Below are positions 1-8,307 of a DNA stretch of 46,422 nt, one piece after another. Position 1 is the stretch's first letter. Each line of letters opens with the position of its first letter. This DNA comes from Bacteroidales bacterium (GTDB taxonomy: Bacteria; Bacteroidota; Bacteroidia; Bacteroidales; UBA932), in the NCBI GenBank assembly GCA_028708215.1, contig JAQVZL010000001.1:1-46422 (forward strand), in the 5' to 3' direction. The notes beneath the pieces are model-generated. The model did no database searches and had not been told where the DNA came from. It saw nothing but the letters and a program-made list of their open reading frames with translations. The position numbers were made by a program, and so were the translations under genes.

Positions 1-52
1 ATCTATCATACGCTGCTTCATATAGAACAGCTGCTTTTGGTGGTGTTTTCAT
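1..52 (-). CDS. N-terminal fragment of an unidentified protein, cut by the window edge
   Basis: Reading the minus strand from an ATG at 52..50 gives an open frame of 17 codons (MKTPPKAAVLYEAAYDR) that runs off the window. A good Bacteroidota -7 promoter element lies 19 bases upstream, which is the main reason to call this a gene start and not noise. The fragment is too short to assign to any family and I do not guess a function. It is separated from the co-oriented ispF by a gap that carries an interspersed repeat. Confidence 0.45.
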   Translation of the reverse strand, partial: MKTPPKAAVLYEAAYDR

Positions 53-71
53 CTTTATAATAAGTTTGCGA

Positions 72-79
72 CAAAGATA
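72..79 (-). promoter_or_regulatory. Promoter -7 element (TATCTTTG) for the gene at the left edge
   Basis: The minus strand reads TATCTTTG, a match to the Bacteroidota primary-sigma -7 consensus TAnnTTTG, 19 bases before the ATG of the partial gene. No convincing -33 TTTG at the usual spacing was found. Confidence 0.5.
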
Positions 80-132
80 ATTACTATGAAAACACAAAAA
101 CAGATGGGGCTCAACGGACGGTTACCACAAAA

Positions 133-211
133 GGGCTTATTTAGAAAAGTCAACTACCACTTAATGAGCAGGTTAGTAGCAATCATCTCCTGGGAAATCG
201 TCTCCTCGGGA
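133..211. repeat. Interspersed repeat copy R1, ending in a short tandem duplication
   Basis: The stretch from GGGCTTATTT (133) to about 199 aligns with 30731-30800. Both copies share GGGCTTATTT, AAAAG, TACCAC and ATCATCTCC in the same order and similar spacing, roughly three quarters identical by eye. Positions 181-211 also hold a tandem pair, AATCATCTCCTGGGA followed by AATCGTCTCCTCGGGA. The element stops just before the ispF stop codon and has no plausible coding content. Confidence 0.55.
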
Positions 212-214
212 CAA

Positions 215-700
215 TTAACAACCTATAAGCACGGTGGCGTAGGAAGCTATGCCTTCTTGGCGGCCAACAAAACCAAGCTTTTCACTGGTGGTAGCTTTTA
301 CAGAGATGTCGTTAATATCACAGTCTAAAATAGAAGCAATAGCTCCACGCATTTGATCTATATAGGTGCCAATTTTAGGGCGCTCTAGGGCTATTGTTAT
401 ATCGCAGTTTATTAGATGATAACCTCTAGCCAAGATAAGATCGTAAACACGGGCTAGTAAAATTTTACTGTCTATTCCTTTATATTCCAATGAGCTATCT
501 GGAAAATGCTTGCCTATATCTCCAAGAGCAAGGGCTCCCAACAAAGCATCACATAGGGCGTGCAGTGGGGCATCACCATCTGAATGTGCAACACAGCCTT
601 TTTCATGCTCTACCTTAACACCGCAAAGCCAAAGTGGCAAGCCAGTGGCAAGTGCATGAACATCATATCCGTTACCTATTCTAAATTTTCCTCTAATCAT
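215..700 (-). CDS. ispF: 2-C-methyl-D-erythritol 2,4-cyclodiphosphate synthase (IspF)
   Basis: This cytosolic enzyme of the non-mevalonate (MEP) isoprenoid pathway cyclises CDP-methylerythritol 2-phosphate to MEcPP with release of CMP. The protein has 161 residues, the usual family length. Visible motifs are GYDVH at 11-15 and AHSDGD at 38-43 with H47 shortly after; D13, H15 and H47 match the zinc/metal ligands of the E. coli enzyme. The signature KATTSEKLGFVGR lies near the C-terminus. It is a single-gene unit on the minus strand with its own -7 element, divergent from the small membrane protein gene at 827. No other MEP gene is in the window. Confidence 0.97.
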   Translation of the reverse strand: MIRGKFRIGNGYDVHALATGLPLWLCGVKVEHEKGCVAHSDGDAPLHALCDALLGALALGDIGKHFPDSSLEYKGIDSKILLARVYDLILARGYHLINCDITIALERPKIGTYIDQMRGAIASILDCDINDISVKATTSEKLGFVGRQEGIASYATVLIGC

Positions 701-764
701 TAGTCAATAATTTCTAACCCTCTATTTCAATGCAAGAACAATAACTCTGCAATAATACTCATAA

Positions 765-772
765 CAAAGTTA
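765..772 (-). promoter_or_regulatory. Promoter -7 element (TAACTTTG) for ispF
   Basis: The minus strand reads TAACTTTG, matching TAnnTTTG, 64 bases before the ispF ATG. It is back to back with the plus-strand element at 797-804, so this gap holds a divergent promoter pair. Confidence 0.5.
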
Positions 773-796
773 AAACAAAATTAGTATAAAAATTGT

Positions 797-804
797 TATC
801 TTTG
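797..804 (+). promoter_or_regulatory. Promoter -7 element (TATCTTTG) for the 827 gene and probably the mutL run
   Basis: TATCTTTG sits 22 bases before the ATG at 827 and matches TAnnTTTG. No equally good element was seen directly before mutL, so transcription of the downstream run may begin here. Confidence 0.6.
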
Positions 805-826
805 TAACAACTAAACGCATAAAGCA

Positions 827-1183
827 ATGGGTCTAAGATTAAGCTTTTTCAAAACGCCTAAACACAGGGTATTTAACTACCAACCTCTCTATTACGATGA
901 GCGTAAAGAGGAGTTAGAAGAACGTATTGCTCGAGCAAAAGAGGAGGCACATAGCGAAAAATGGACTGCAGAAAACAAAAAACTTGACACAGGAAAAGTC
1001 AAAGAGAATCCACATTATATACCTGGCAAGAACATTAGACAAAATTTCCGTAAATCTATGTCTGAGAATAGGCGCAGGCCTGGTTCACCCTTTATAATGA
1101 GAATTATTGTGCTACTCTCTATGATTGGAATTATGGTAGCTCTCTACTATGTTGCACAAGCATTTGGGCTCTTCTTTGTATAA
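827..1183 (+). CDS. Conserved small membrane-anchored protein, function unknown
   Basis: A 118-residue protein with no enzymatic motif. The N-terminal third (FKTPKHRVFNYQPLYYD, about residues 8-24) is followed by a highly charged, probably helical segment rich in Glu, Lys and Arg (25-60). A single hydrophobic segment (about 92-116) at the extreme C-terminus predicts a tail-anchored inner-membrane protein with a cytoplasmic body. From memory, proteins with this FKTPKHRVFNY start occur next to mutL in other Bacteroidota, but I could not check this. It has its own promoter and lies 75 bases before mutL in the same direction. No function is assigned. Confidence 0.8.
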   Translation: MGLRLSFFKTPKHRVFNYQPLYYDERKEELEERIARAKEEAHSEKWTAENKKLDTGKVKENPHYIPGKNIRQNFRKSMSENRRRPGSPFIMRIIVLLSMIGIMVALYYVAQAFGLFFV

Positions 1184-1258
1184 CAAACCTGTATCCCAAA
1201 CTTATAAATTCTCTTAATTCGCTTTGCAATTAATAACATCAATTGAATCCAACTTTTA

Positions 1259-3037
1259 ATGATTAAAGTACTACCAGGCCATATAGCTAACCTAATTGCT
1301 GCAGGGGAGGTTGTGCAAAGACCCTCTTCTGTAGTTAAAGAACTAATGGAAAATGCCGTAGATGCCGGCTCCCAAAATATTCAAGTAATAATAAAAGATT
1401 CTGGGCGCACTCTCATTCAAGTAATAGATAACGGATGCGGCCTCTCCCCCCAAGATGCTAAAACTGCCTTTCTAAGGCACGCAACATCTAAAATTGAAGA
1501 GATAAAAGATTTAAACACAATTCACACCTTTGGCTTTAGAGGAGAGGCCTTATCCTCAATCTGTTCTGTTGCCGAGGTTACCCTACGCACAAAAGAAGAG
1601 CAGCAAGAGACTGGCTACGAGGTTAAATTTGCAAACTCCCAACTAATCTCAGAAAACGCAACAGCCACCCCAACTGGCTCTAATTTCATTGTAAGAAACC
1701 TCTTTTACAACGTACCCGCTAGGCGCAAATTCTTAAAGAGAGACGCTACCGAATTTAGACAGATAGTTCAAGAGTTTTCAAGAATAGCAATTACCCGCCC
1801 CAATCTCTCTTTTCAACTAACTCATAACAACAGTGAAGTTATGGTACTACCCCCAGCTCCACTAAAAAAGAGAATACAAGAGGTAGTTGGTAAAGAGATG
1901 CTTAAAGAGCTAGTAGAGCTCTCTGTAGATACCTCAATAGTTAAAATTAGCGGTTATATAGGCAAACCAGAAGACGCACGAAAAACTCCTGGCAATCAAT
2001 ATTTCTTTGTAAACAATAGATTTTTTCGCAGCCCCTATTTTCAAAAAGCAATTCTAAAAGCATACGAAGGGCTCATAACCAACGGAGTACTACCATCATT
2101 TTTCATCTTTTTTGAGATAGACACCAATAAAATTGATGTGAACATACACCCCTCAAAAACAGAAATTAAATTTGAAGACGATTACGCCATTTTTGACATA
2201 GTAACAAGCGCAGTAAAAGAGTCTCTAGGGAAAAATGCTTTTATGCCGAGTATAGATTTTGATATGGAGGGAGCTCCAGATATACCCAAAGTAAACACAA
2301 GCCGCTATGTAGCCCCGCCAAAAATAGATTACGACCCCCTATTTAACCCATTTGACGAGGAGAAAAAAAACCAGGCACAAAGAGAAGACGGCGCTTTCAT
2401 AGACAGCAAATTCCACGATTACGGCAGCACTTATAATGAGATGGACCCACTCTTTTCAGACAGCTCACTCCCATCAAAACCAATATTACAGGTAGCAGGT
2501 AAATACATTGTTACCACAATTAAAAACGGCTTAGTAATAATAGATATAAGAAGAGCTAAAGAGAGAATTTTATACGAAAGATACTTAAGCACCTTAAATA
2601 CAGGCAGCAACTTAACTCAACAATCTCTTTTCCCACAAGAAGCAAAGGTAGATATGCAAACCCTCTCTATTTTAGAAGAGAATCAAACAACTCTAAGATA
2701 TATGGGATTTGATTTTACACTTCTAGAGAGCTCCATTACCGTAAACGGCCTACCTCAAGGTTTTAACAACAACTCAGACTCTCTAGGCACACTCATAGAC
2801 AGCCTAGCTGCCGAACTTAGCCAAGATGGGAAAGACTTCAGTAAAAAATCTAAAGAGAGATTAGCTAAACAACTTGCAAAATCTGGCTCATCTGGTAAAC
2901 TTGAGCCAATCAATAATTTAGAAGCCCAAACACTCATTGACACACTTTTTGCATGCAATGAACCAAAGTACACACCCTTGGGAAATAATTGCTTTAAAAT
3001 ATTAGATACCCAAGAGATAGAAAATAAATTATTGTAG
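1259..3037 (+). CDS. mutL: DNA mismatch repair protein MutL, with altered endonuclease motif
   Basis: MutL links mismatch recognition by MutS to strand removal. The N-terminal GHKL ATPase shows all motifs: ELMENAVDAG, DNGCGL, ATSKI and GFRGEALSSI within the first 100 residues, followed by the transducer domain to about residue 330. A low-conservation linker leads to the C-terminal dimerisation domain (about 410-592). The metal-binding endonuclease motif of nicking MutLs, DQHA(X)2E(X)4E, appears here as DIRRAKERILYE at 429-440: D429, E435 and E440 are kept, but Gln and His are replaced by Ile430 and Arg431. Total length 592 is normal. It is followed at 25 bases by the rhomboid gene in one run. 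Confidence 0.96.
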   Translation: MIKVLPGHIANLIAAGEVVQRPSSVVKELMENAVDAGSQNIQVIIKDSGRTLIQVIDNGCGLSPQDAKTAFLRHATSKIEEIKDLNTIHTFGFRGEALSSICSVAEVTLRTKEEQQETGYEVKFANSQLISENATATPTGSNFIVRNLFYNVPARRKFLKRDATEFRQIVQEFSRIAITRPNLSFQLTHNNSEVMVLPPAPLKKRIQEVVGKEMLKELVELSVDTSIVKISGYIGKPEDARKTPGNQYFFVNNRFFRSPYFQKAILKAYEGLITNGVLPSFFIFFEIDTNKIDVNIHPSKTEIKFEDDYAIFDIVTSAVKESLGKNAFMPSIDFDMEGAPDIPKVNTSRYVAPPKIDYDPLFNPFDEEKKNQAQREDGAFIDSKFHDYGSTYNEMDPLFSDSSLPSKPILQVAGKYIVTTIKNGLVIIDIRRAKERILYERYLSTLNTGSNLTQQSLFPQEAKVDMQTLSILEENQTTLRYMGFDFTLLESSITVNGLPQGFNNNSDSLGTLIDSLAAELSQDGKDFSKKSKERLAKQLAKSGSSGKLEPINNLEAQTLIDTLFACNEPKYTPLGNNCFKILDTQEIENKLL

Positions 3038-3062
3038 TTTTGCACATTAAACAGAGACTAAT

Positions 3063-3743
3063 ATGTATATAAGTAGAGGATCGGGTTTCTGGGGAGCAAT
3101 GCCCCCCGTAGTAAAAAACCTAGTTATGATAAATGGGGTAATGTTGTTAATTACCATGTTAACAGGGGAGTTCATGTACGAAAAGTTTGCACTTTTCTAC
3201 TTTGACTCACCACTCTTTAAACCCTACCAACTAGTTACCCACATGTTCATGCATGGTGGTTTTGTGCACCTGTTTTTCAATATGTATGCTCTAGTTATAT
3301 TTGGCATTGTTCTAGAGCAAGTTTGGGGAAGCAAAAAATTCTTTACCTACTACATGATTACTGGGCTAGGAGCCGCAGCACTACACTCTTTTGTTCTCTA
3401 CTTAGAAGCCTCTTCGCTACATTCAGCAGTAGAAGCAGGAAACATGGTAGCTGCACAAAACCTTAACATATTAAAAATGACCCCAACTGTAGGAGCCTCG
3501 GGAGCAGTCTATGGAGTGCTACTTGCCTACGGGATGCTCTTCCCAAACAACAGACTTCAACTACTATTCCCTCCTGTAGCATTAAAAGCAAAATATTTTG
3601 TAATGATATTTGCTGCAATTGAGCTCTATATGGGCTTCTCAAATACTGGTGGGAATGTAGCTCACTTTGCCCACCTAGGTGGAATGTTATTTGGTTATTT
3701 CCTTATAATCCATTGGAAGAAAAATAATAAAATGTATTTTTGA
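3063..3743 (+). CDS. Rhomboid family intramembrane serine protease
   Basis: An inner-membrane protease of 226 residues that would cleave transmembrane substrates within the bilayer. Catalytic features are clear: the oxyanion-side HxxxN in HLFFNM (N73), the nucleophile in GASGAVYG (S146), and the general base in AHFAHLGG (H201). About six hydrophobic segments are visible, with a longer hydrophilic loop around 115-140. The C-terminus ends just after the last helix with a short basic tail. It lies 25 bases after mutL and 6 bases before the next gene. Substrates cannot be inferred. Confidence 0.93.
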   Translation: MYISRGSGFWGAMPPVVKNLVMINGVMLLITMLTGEFMYEKFALFYFDSPLFKPYQLVTHMFMHGGFVHLFFNMYALVIFGIVLEQVWGSKKFFTYYMITGLGAAALHSFVLYLEASSLHSAVEAGNMVAAQNLNILKMTPTVGASGAVYGVLLAYGMLFPNNRLQLLFPPVALKAKYFVMIFAAIELYMGFSNTGGNVAHFAHLGGMLFGYFLIIHWKKNNKMYF

Positions 3744-3749
3744 TAAAAA

Positions 3750-4823
3750 ATGGCTAGAAAGAGAAAGCGACTATCGTGGCTATTGGCCCTCCTCTCCCGG
3801 CTAATTATTATCCCGGCAGCTGCTGCATTAATTATCTCTTATATCTCTATCTATATCAATCCCGTAAAGTTCACTCTTCCCCTTTTCTTTGGACTCTACT
3901 TTGTTCCACTAGTACTTCTTAATCTTTTGATTCTACTAATTGGAATAATCCGCCGCTCAACTGCTGTATGGCTCACCTTTATAGCTCTACTCCCATCTAT
4001 TTTATATGCCGAGCTCTTTGTTCGCTGGGGAGAGGTGCAAAAAGAAGAAGAGGGAATTGCCCTTAAAATATGTACATACAACGTAGGGCTTTTTGCTCAA
4101 GGAGAAGGGCAAAGCAGAACAGCTTCTTTTGAAGGAATTAAAAAATTTATACTAGAAGAAAATCCTGCAATAGTTTGTATGCAAGAGTTTCAAATATCAA
4201 ATGCATCTCTTATTGCAAAAGAATTCCCAGAGTACCCCTATCAATATTATCACCTCTTTAACGGAACAAGAAGAAAGTTTGGAAATCTAACTCTAAGTAA
4301 ACTCCCAATTATTAATAGTGGCAAAATAACATTTAAAAGAAGTACCAATTTATGTATCTACACAGATATAGAGCACTATGGTAAAACAATAAGAGTCTAC
4401 AACACTCACCTAGAGTCTCACAGTATCTCCTTTACAGCACTAATACAAAAAATACGAGAAAACGAAAAAATAAGAGAAGAGATTTACCAAGTGCACGATA
4501 AAGTTGCCAGCACATTTAAAAGAAGAGCACTACAAGTAGATACAATTGCCCGCCATATGCATCAATCACCAATTCCTGCAATTATATGCGGAGACTTTAA
4601 CGACACCCCAATGTCATATACATATAGAAACCTTATATCTGGTAAAAAAGATAGTTTCAGACACTCGGGTAAAGGCTTTAGTGCTACATACTCCCTACTT
4701 TGGCCTCTGCTTAGACTAGATTATATCTTCTACCCTGCTCCATTTTGGAGTTTAACTCACAACTCCCCTAAAATTGACTACTCAGATCATTACCCCGTTA
4801 TATCTCAACTAATAATCCCATAA
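3750..4823 (+). CDS. Membrane-anchored endonuclease/exonuclease/phosphatase (EEP) family protein
   Basis: The first ~95 residues hold three hydrophobic segments after a basic MARKRKR start, so the catalytic part is tethered to the inner membrane. The EEP fold follows from about residue 105, with TYNVGLF, the metal ligand Glu in CMQEF, the conserved GDFNDTP, the DYIFY strand and the terminal SDHYPV with the catalytic His. The family includes exonuclease III-like nucleases and sphingomyelinase-like phosphodiesterases. The membrane anchor favours a phosphodiesterase or phosphatase acting near the envelope, but the substrate is unknown. It lies between the rhomboid gene (6 bases) and the glycosyltransferase (3 bases). 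Confidence 0.9.
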   Translation: MARKRKRLSWLLALLSRLIIIPAAAALIISYISIYINPVKFTLPLFFGLYFVPLVLLNLLILLIGIIRRSTAVWLTFIALLPSILYAELFVRWGEVQKEEEGIALKICTYNVGLFAQGEGQSRTASFEGIKKFILEENPAIVCMQEFQISNASLIAKEFPEYPYQYYHLFNGTRRKFGNLTLSKLPIINSGKITFKRSTNLCIYTDIEHYGKTIRVYNTHLESHSISFTALIQKIRENEKIREEIYQVHDKVASTFKRRALQVDTIARHMHQSPIPAIICGDFNDTPMSYTYRNLISGKKDSFRHSGKGFSATYSLLWPLLRLDYIFYPAPFWSLTHNSPKIDYSDHYPVISQLIIP

Positions 4824-4826
4824 ACT

Positions 4827-5972
4827 ATGTACAAGATAGGATTTGACGCAAAAAGAGCATTTAAAAACTTTAGTGGATTAGGAAACTACAGCCGCTCTAC
4901 CATCTCTTCGCTAACAACCATCTTTAATTATAACGAGTACTACTTATATACCCCAAATTACAAAAAACACCCTCTGCATAAATTTGCAGAGGCTTCCAAT
5001 ATAAAAATAAGAAAACCAGAGAAATTTACAGAGAAAAAGCTCCCCTCCCTTTGGCGTTCATTTACACTAAAGTCTCAAATTGAAAACGACTCTTTAGACC
5101 TATGGCACGGCCTTAGCGGAGAGCTCCCCCTCACTCCTGTAAATGCAGCAAAAGTAGTAACAATACACGATCTTATTTTTTTACGCTACCCAAAATTCTA
5201 CAAACCACTAGATAGATGGATGTATAAAAAGAAAGCAGAATATGCTGTAAAAAACGCCGATAAAATAATAGCAATAAGCAAACAGACTGCAGACGATATT
5301 GTAGAGTTCTTTGGAACCAATAGAGATAAAATTGAAATAATCTACCAAAGTTGCGACCCTCAATTCTACAAAAAAGCAACTCCAGAACAGATAAAGCTAG
5401 CAAGAACAAAGTACAAGCTTCCAAAACGCTTTATAGTTGCCATGGGCACAGTAGAAGAGAGAAAGAATGTAGCCAACGTAGTTAAAGCACTACCCACACT
5501 ACCAAAAGATATAAAACTCTACTGCTTTGGGAAATGGACTCCCTATGCAATAAAAGTTAACTCAATAGCAGAAAAACTTGGTGTAAAAGATAGGGTAGTT
5601 ATGGTACACGATGCCGATTTCTCTCTTATCCCCGCTGTCTATTCCCTAGCAGAATGCCTTATCTATGTCTCCTTTTTTGAGGGTTTTGGAATACCTGTAT
5701 TAGAAGGAATCACCTACGGTGTTCCTGTAATAACCAGCGGCGGATCATCTATGTTAGAAGCAGGTGGAGATTCGGCACTCTACGCCAACCCAGACTCTCC
5801 TAGCGATATAGCAGATAAAATAGAGATGCTCTTAAGTTCCCCAACCCTTAAAAAAAGCATGATTGAGAGAGGTTACGCCCACGCAAAAGAGTTTAGAGAC
5901 GATAAAGTAGCCGAAAGAGTATTTGAAGTTTATAAAAACGCAATTGAAAAACATAAAATCATTCCTAATTAA
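4827..5972 (+). CDS. GT4-family glycosyltransferase
   Basis: A retaining GT-B glycosyltransferase of 381 residues, probably transferring a nucleotide-activated sugar onto a glycan or lipid at the cytoplasmic face of the membrane. The N-terminal domain starts with IGFDAKRAFKNFSGLGNYSR, typical of bacterial mannosyltransferase-like enzymes. The C-terminal half contains MGTVEERKN, and FEGFGIPVLEGI provides the conserved E-x7-E nucleotide-sugar binding motif. No transmembrane segment is present. The acceptor cannot be predicted. It overlaps no gene and follows the EEP gene by 3 bases, consistent with co-transcription. Confidence 0.9.
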   Translation: MYKIGFDAKRAFKNFSGLGNYSRSTISSLTTIFNYNEYYLYTPNYKKHPLHKFAEASNIKIRKPEKFTEKKLPSLWRSFTLKSQIENDSLDLWHGLSGELPLTPVNAAKVVTIHDLIFLRYPKFYKPLDRWMYKKKAEYAVKNADKIIAISKQTADDIVEFFGTNRDKIEIIYQSCDPQFYKKATPEQIKLARTKYKLPKRFIVAMGTVEERKNVANVVKALPTLPKDIKLYCFGKWTPYAIKVNSIAEKLGVKDRVVMVHDADFSLIPAVYSLAECLIYVSFFEGFGIPVLEGITYGVPVITSGGSSMLEAGGDSALYANPDSPSDIADKIEMLLSSPTLKKSMIERGYAHAKEFRDDKVAERVFEVYKNAIEKHKIIPN

Positions 5973-5986
5973 ACTTAAAACAGATT

Positions 5987-6559
5987 ATGAGTCAGAATGA
6001 AATTAAAGAGGCTCTTGAGGTTATTAAAAAAGGTGGCCTCATAATTTACAACACAGATACTGTACCAGCATTGGGTTGCGATGCAACAAACCCAGAAGCA
6101 GTAAAGGAGTTGCTGGAACTTACAGAGAGAGAAGAGGGCTGTGGGTTAGTAATTTTAGCATCAGACATGAACATGGTAGCTCGCTACACCAAATCTATTC
6201 CAGCAATAGCTATAGAGGTTGCAGAGGTTAGCGACACTCCTCTCACAATTGTCTACCCCAATGGAGTAGGTTTAGCAGATGGCGTTCTAGGTAAAAACAG
6301 ATCTGTTGCAATAAGAATTCCAGATAATTCTTTTTGTCTAACTTTGCTTCACAGATTTAACAAACCAATTGTAGCAACCATTCCAGTAGTTGGGAGTTCT
6401 GCAGAAGTATTAAGAATTTGCTTAGAAGATATAGAAGACAATATTTTTGACAATGTAGATTGGGTAACAGAAGATTATGACTCCCCAGAAAGCACTGGTA
6501 CTGTCTCTTCTATACTTGCTTTAGACAGCAGTAGTAAAGTAAAAATAATAAGAAAATAA
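5987..6559 (+). CDS. Sua5/YciO/YrdC (TsaC) family protein with degenerate active-site motifs
   Basis: The 190-residue protein has the YrdC fold: GGLIIYNTDTVPALGCDATNPEAV at the N-terminus, a PLTIVYPN segment (85-92) and SVAIRIPD (106-113). Family members make threonylcarbamoyl-AMP for the tRNA t6A modification. Two hallmark sites differ. The KxR nucleotide-binding pair is T46-E-R48, so the Lys is lost. The SANxSG motif is replaced by T131-IPVVG, so Ser and Asn are lost. The rest of the length aligns with the usual Bacteroidota protein, so it is not truncated. It may be the cell's divergent TsaC or a paralogue with another role. It is co-oriented and tightly spaced with its neighbours. Confidence 0.8.
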   Translation: MSQNEIKEALEVIKKGGLIIYNTDTVPALGCDATNPEAVKELLELTEREEGCGLVILASDMNMVARYTKSIPAIAIEVAEVSDTPLTIVYPNGVGLADGVLGKNRSVAIRIPDNSFCLTLLHRFNKPIVATIPVVGSSAEVLRICLEDIEDNIFDNVDWVTEDYDSPESTGTVSSILALDSSSKVKIIRK

Positions 6560-6562
6560 TTA

Positions 6563-7534
6563 ATGATATTACACTATACTCTTCTGATTATTGGCTTTGT
6601 ACTGTTAATAGCAGGTGCAGATTACCTTGTTAAAGGAGCATCTGCTATTGCAAAAAAATTCAATATATCTGATCTTATTATTGGGCTCACCATTGTATCT
6701 ATTGGAACATCGGCTCCAGAGCTTGCTGTCAATATTTTGGCTAGCATAAATGGGCAAGCTGGCATGGCAATTGGTAACGTGGTGGGCAGCAATATATTTA
6801 ACTTTTTAGCAATTATTGGAATCACGGCAGTAATTCGGCCTATAGCACTTAAAAGCTCACTAATAAAAGTAGAGATTCCGTTTGCAGTATTAGCCTCAAT
6901 TGCACTCTTTATTGTAGCAGGCGATTACATATTAGACGGCAACCCCGGAACAATAAACCGTTCAGACGGATTAATATTATTACTCTTTTTCTCCATTTTT
7001 CTCTACTACATTTACCTATCGGCAACAAAAGGAGAGGTTAACGTCAATCAATCTAATGAAAATGAAAAAGCAAAAGCTCAACCAACATGGCTCTCTTTAA
7101 TTATGGTTGTTGGAGGTATAGCGGCTCTAATCTTTGGAGGAGATGTTATTGTTAAACACGCAACAGAAATTGCCAGAAACTGGGGAATGAGCGATACAGT
7201 AATAGGTCTTACAATCTTAGCTGTAGGAACCTCGTTACCAGAACTTGCCACAAGTGCTGTAGCAGCATTTAAAGGAAATAGCGATATTGCAATTGGAAAC
7301 GTAGTAGGCTCTAATATTTTCAATATATTTTTAATACTGGGCGTAAGTTCTACCATAAGACCGTTACCATTCGAGAGAGGGAGCATGACAGACGTATTAG
7401 TAGCAGGCGTCTCTACATTACTAGTGCTCTACTTTGCAAGCCGGGGAAAAAGAAAGAGCATAAACAGAACCGAGGGGGCTATCCTTTTAATAATCTACAC
7501 TGGATACATAGCCTATTTACTACTATCTAGATAA
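6563..7534 (+). CDS. Calcium/sodium antiporter of the CaCA superfamily (YrbG type)
   Basis: An inner-membrane cation exchanger of 323 residues with about ten hydrophobic segments in two homologous halves. Each half carries an alpha repeat: [17 protein letters not shown] in the first and [17 protein letters not shown] in the second. The acidic residue in each PEL triplet is the ion-binding position. VVGSNIFN follows both repeats. A hydrophilic loop near 150-175 separates the halves. It is the last gene of the run that includes mutL. Its 3' end overlaps the convergent rsmE by 22 bases, leaving no room for a separate terminator. Confidence 0.95.
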   Translation: MILHYTLLIIGFVLLIAGADYLVKGASAIAKKFNISDLIIGLTIVSIGTSAPELAVNILASINGQAGMAIGNVVGSNIFNFLAIIGITAVIRPIALKSSLIKVEIPFAVLASIALFIVAGDYILDGNPGTINRSDGLILLLFFSIFLYYIYLSATKGEVNVNQSNENEKAKAQPTWLSLIMVVGGIAALIFGGDVIVKHATEIARNWGMSDTVIGLTILAVGTSLPELATSAVAAFKGNSDIAIGNVVGSNIFNIFLILGVSSTIRPLPFERGSMTDVLVAGVSTLLVLYFASRGKRKSINRTEGAILLIIYTGYIAYLLLSR

Positions 7535-8280
7535 TTAAGATATACTGCATTAAGAGCTGTTACAGCTGCAGTCTCTACCCTCATTCTGGAATTACCAAGG
7601 TGCATTACTTCAAACTCCTTTTTTAGAGCAAACTCAATCTCCTCTACAGAAAAATCACCCTCGGGACCAACCATAATAATAATATGGGGCTTATCTAATT
7701 TAGCATTTTTTAAAATAGAGGTAATTGTCTCTTTTTCGCCCTCCCTGCAATGACCCATTATCTTTAACACGTTATTTCTATATACATTTTCTTTAAGAGA
7801 GTTATCTTCAAAGTTAGGTTGTGATTCAATAAAATCTATGACTTTAACTGCCTCGTCTAAAATAGGAAACAGGGTTTTTAAAGATTGTTTAGCTGCCGAG
7901 AGAATTAACCTATTGGCTCTCTCATATTTAAAAACTCGCCTCTCTGAGTGTTCGCATATAAGAGGAGTAATCCTATCTACCCCAACCTCTACAGCTTTCT
8001 CAAGAAACCATTCAAACCTATCAATGTTTTTTGTAAGAGCTACTGCCATATGTAAAAAGTAGGGCCTTGAGTCTACGCCCTTCTCTCTGCTTAATATCTC
8101 AATAGACAACTCTTTACCAATTTTCTCAAGAAGTTTTCCACTATAGAGATACCCCTTTCCATCTGTAAAGTTTATTATATCTCCTAACTTATGCCTAAGC
8201 ACTCTAGCACAGTGAATAGACTCCTGTTCAGGTAAAATTGCTCTATTGCCATCTATGTTATTTGTATAAAAGAGTTCCAT
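7513..8280 (-). CDS. rsmE: 16S rRNA (uracil-1498-N3)-methyltransferase RsmE
   Basis: A SPOUT-class methyltransferase that modifies U1498 of 16S rRNA using S-adenosylmethionine. The N-terminal PUA-like domain ([13 protein letters not shown]) is followed by the trefoil-knot domain with MVGPEGDFS and [21 protein letters not shown] chose the ATG at 8280 ([11 protein letters not shown], 255 residues) over an upstream ATG at 8319. The family begins here, and the -7 promoter element at 8289-8296 lies inside the longer version. The distance from that element to 8280 implies an almost leaderless mRNA. The 3' end overlaps the convergent antiporter gene. Confidence 0.95.
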   Translation of the reverse strand: MELFYTNNIDGNRAILPEQESIHCARVLRHKLGDIINFTDGKGYLYSGKLLEKIGKELSIEILSREKGVDSRPYFLHMAVALTKNIDRFEWFLEKAVEVGVDRITPLICEHSERRVFKYERANRLILSAAKQSLKTLFPILDEAVKVIDFIESQPNFEDNSLKENVYRNNVLKIMGHCREGEKETITSILKNAKLDKPHIIIMVGPEGDFSVEEIEFALKKEFEVMHLGNSRMRVETAAVTALNAVYLNYLDSSK

Positions 8281-8288
8281 AATAAAGA

Positions 8289-8296
8289 CAAATATA
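8289..8296 (-). promoter_or_regulatory. Promoter -7 element (TATATTTG) for rsmE
   Basis: The minus strand reads TATATTTG, matching TAnnTTTG. Only 8 bases separate it from the rsmE ATG at 8280, so the transcript should start within a few bases of the start codon. Confidence 0.6.
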
Positions 8297-8307
8297 TTTA
8301 AAAAGGT

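Noticed and set aside
7513-7534. Convergent 3' overlap of the antiporter gene and rsmE
   Set aside because: Short convergent overlaps are common in compact genomes (another occurs at 39600-39603), and nothing suggests antisense regulation.
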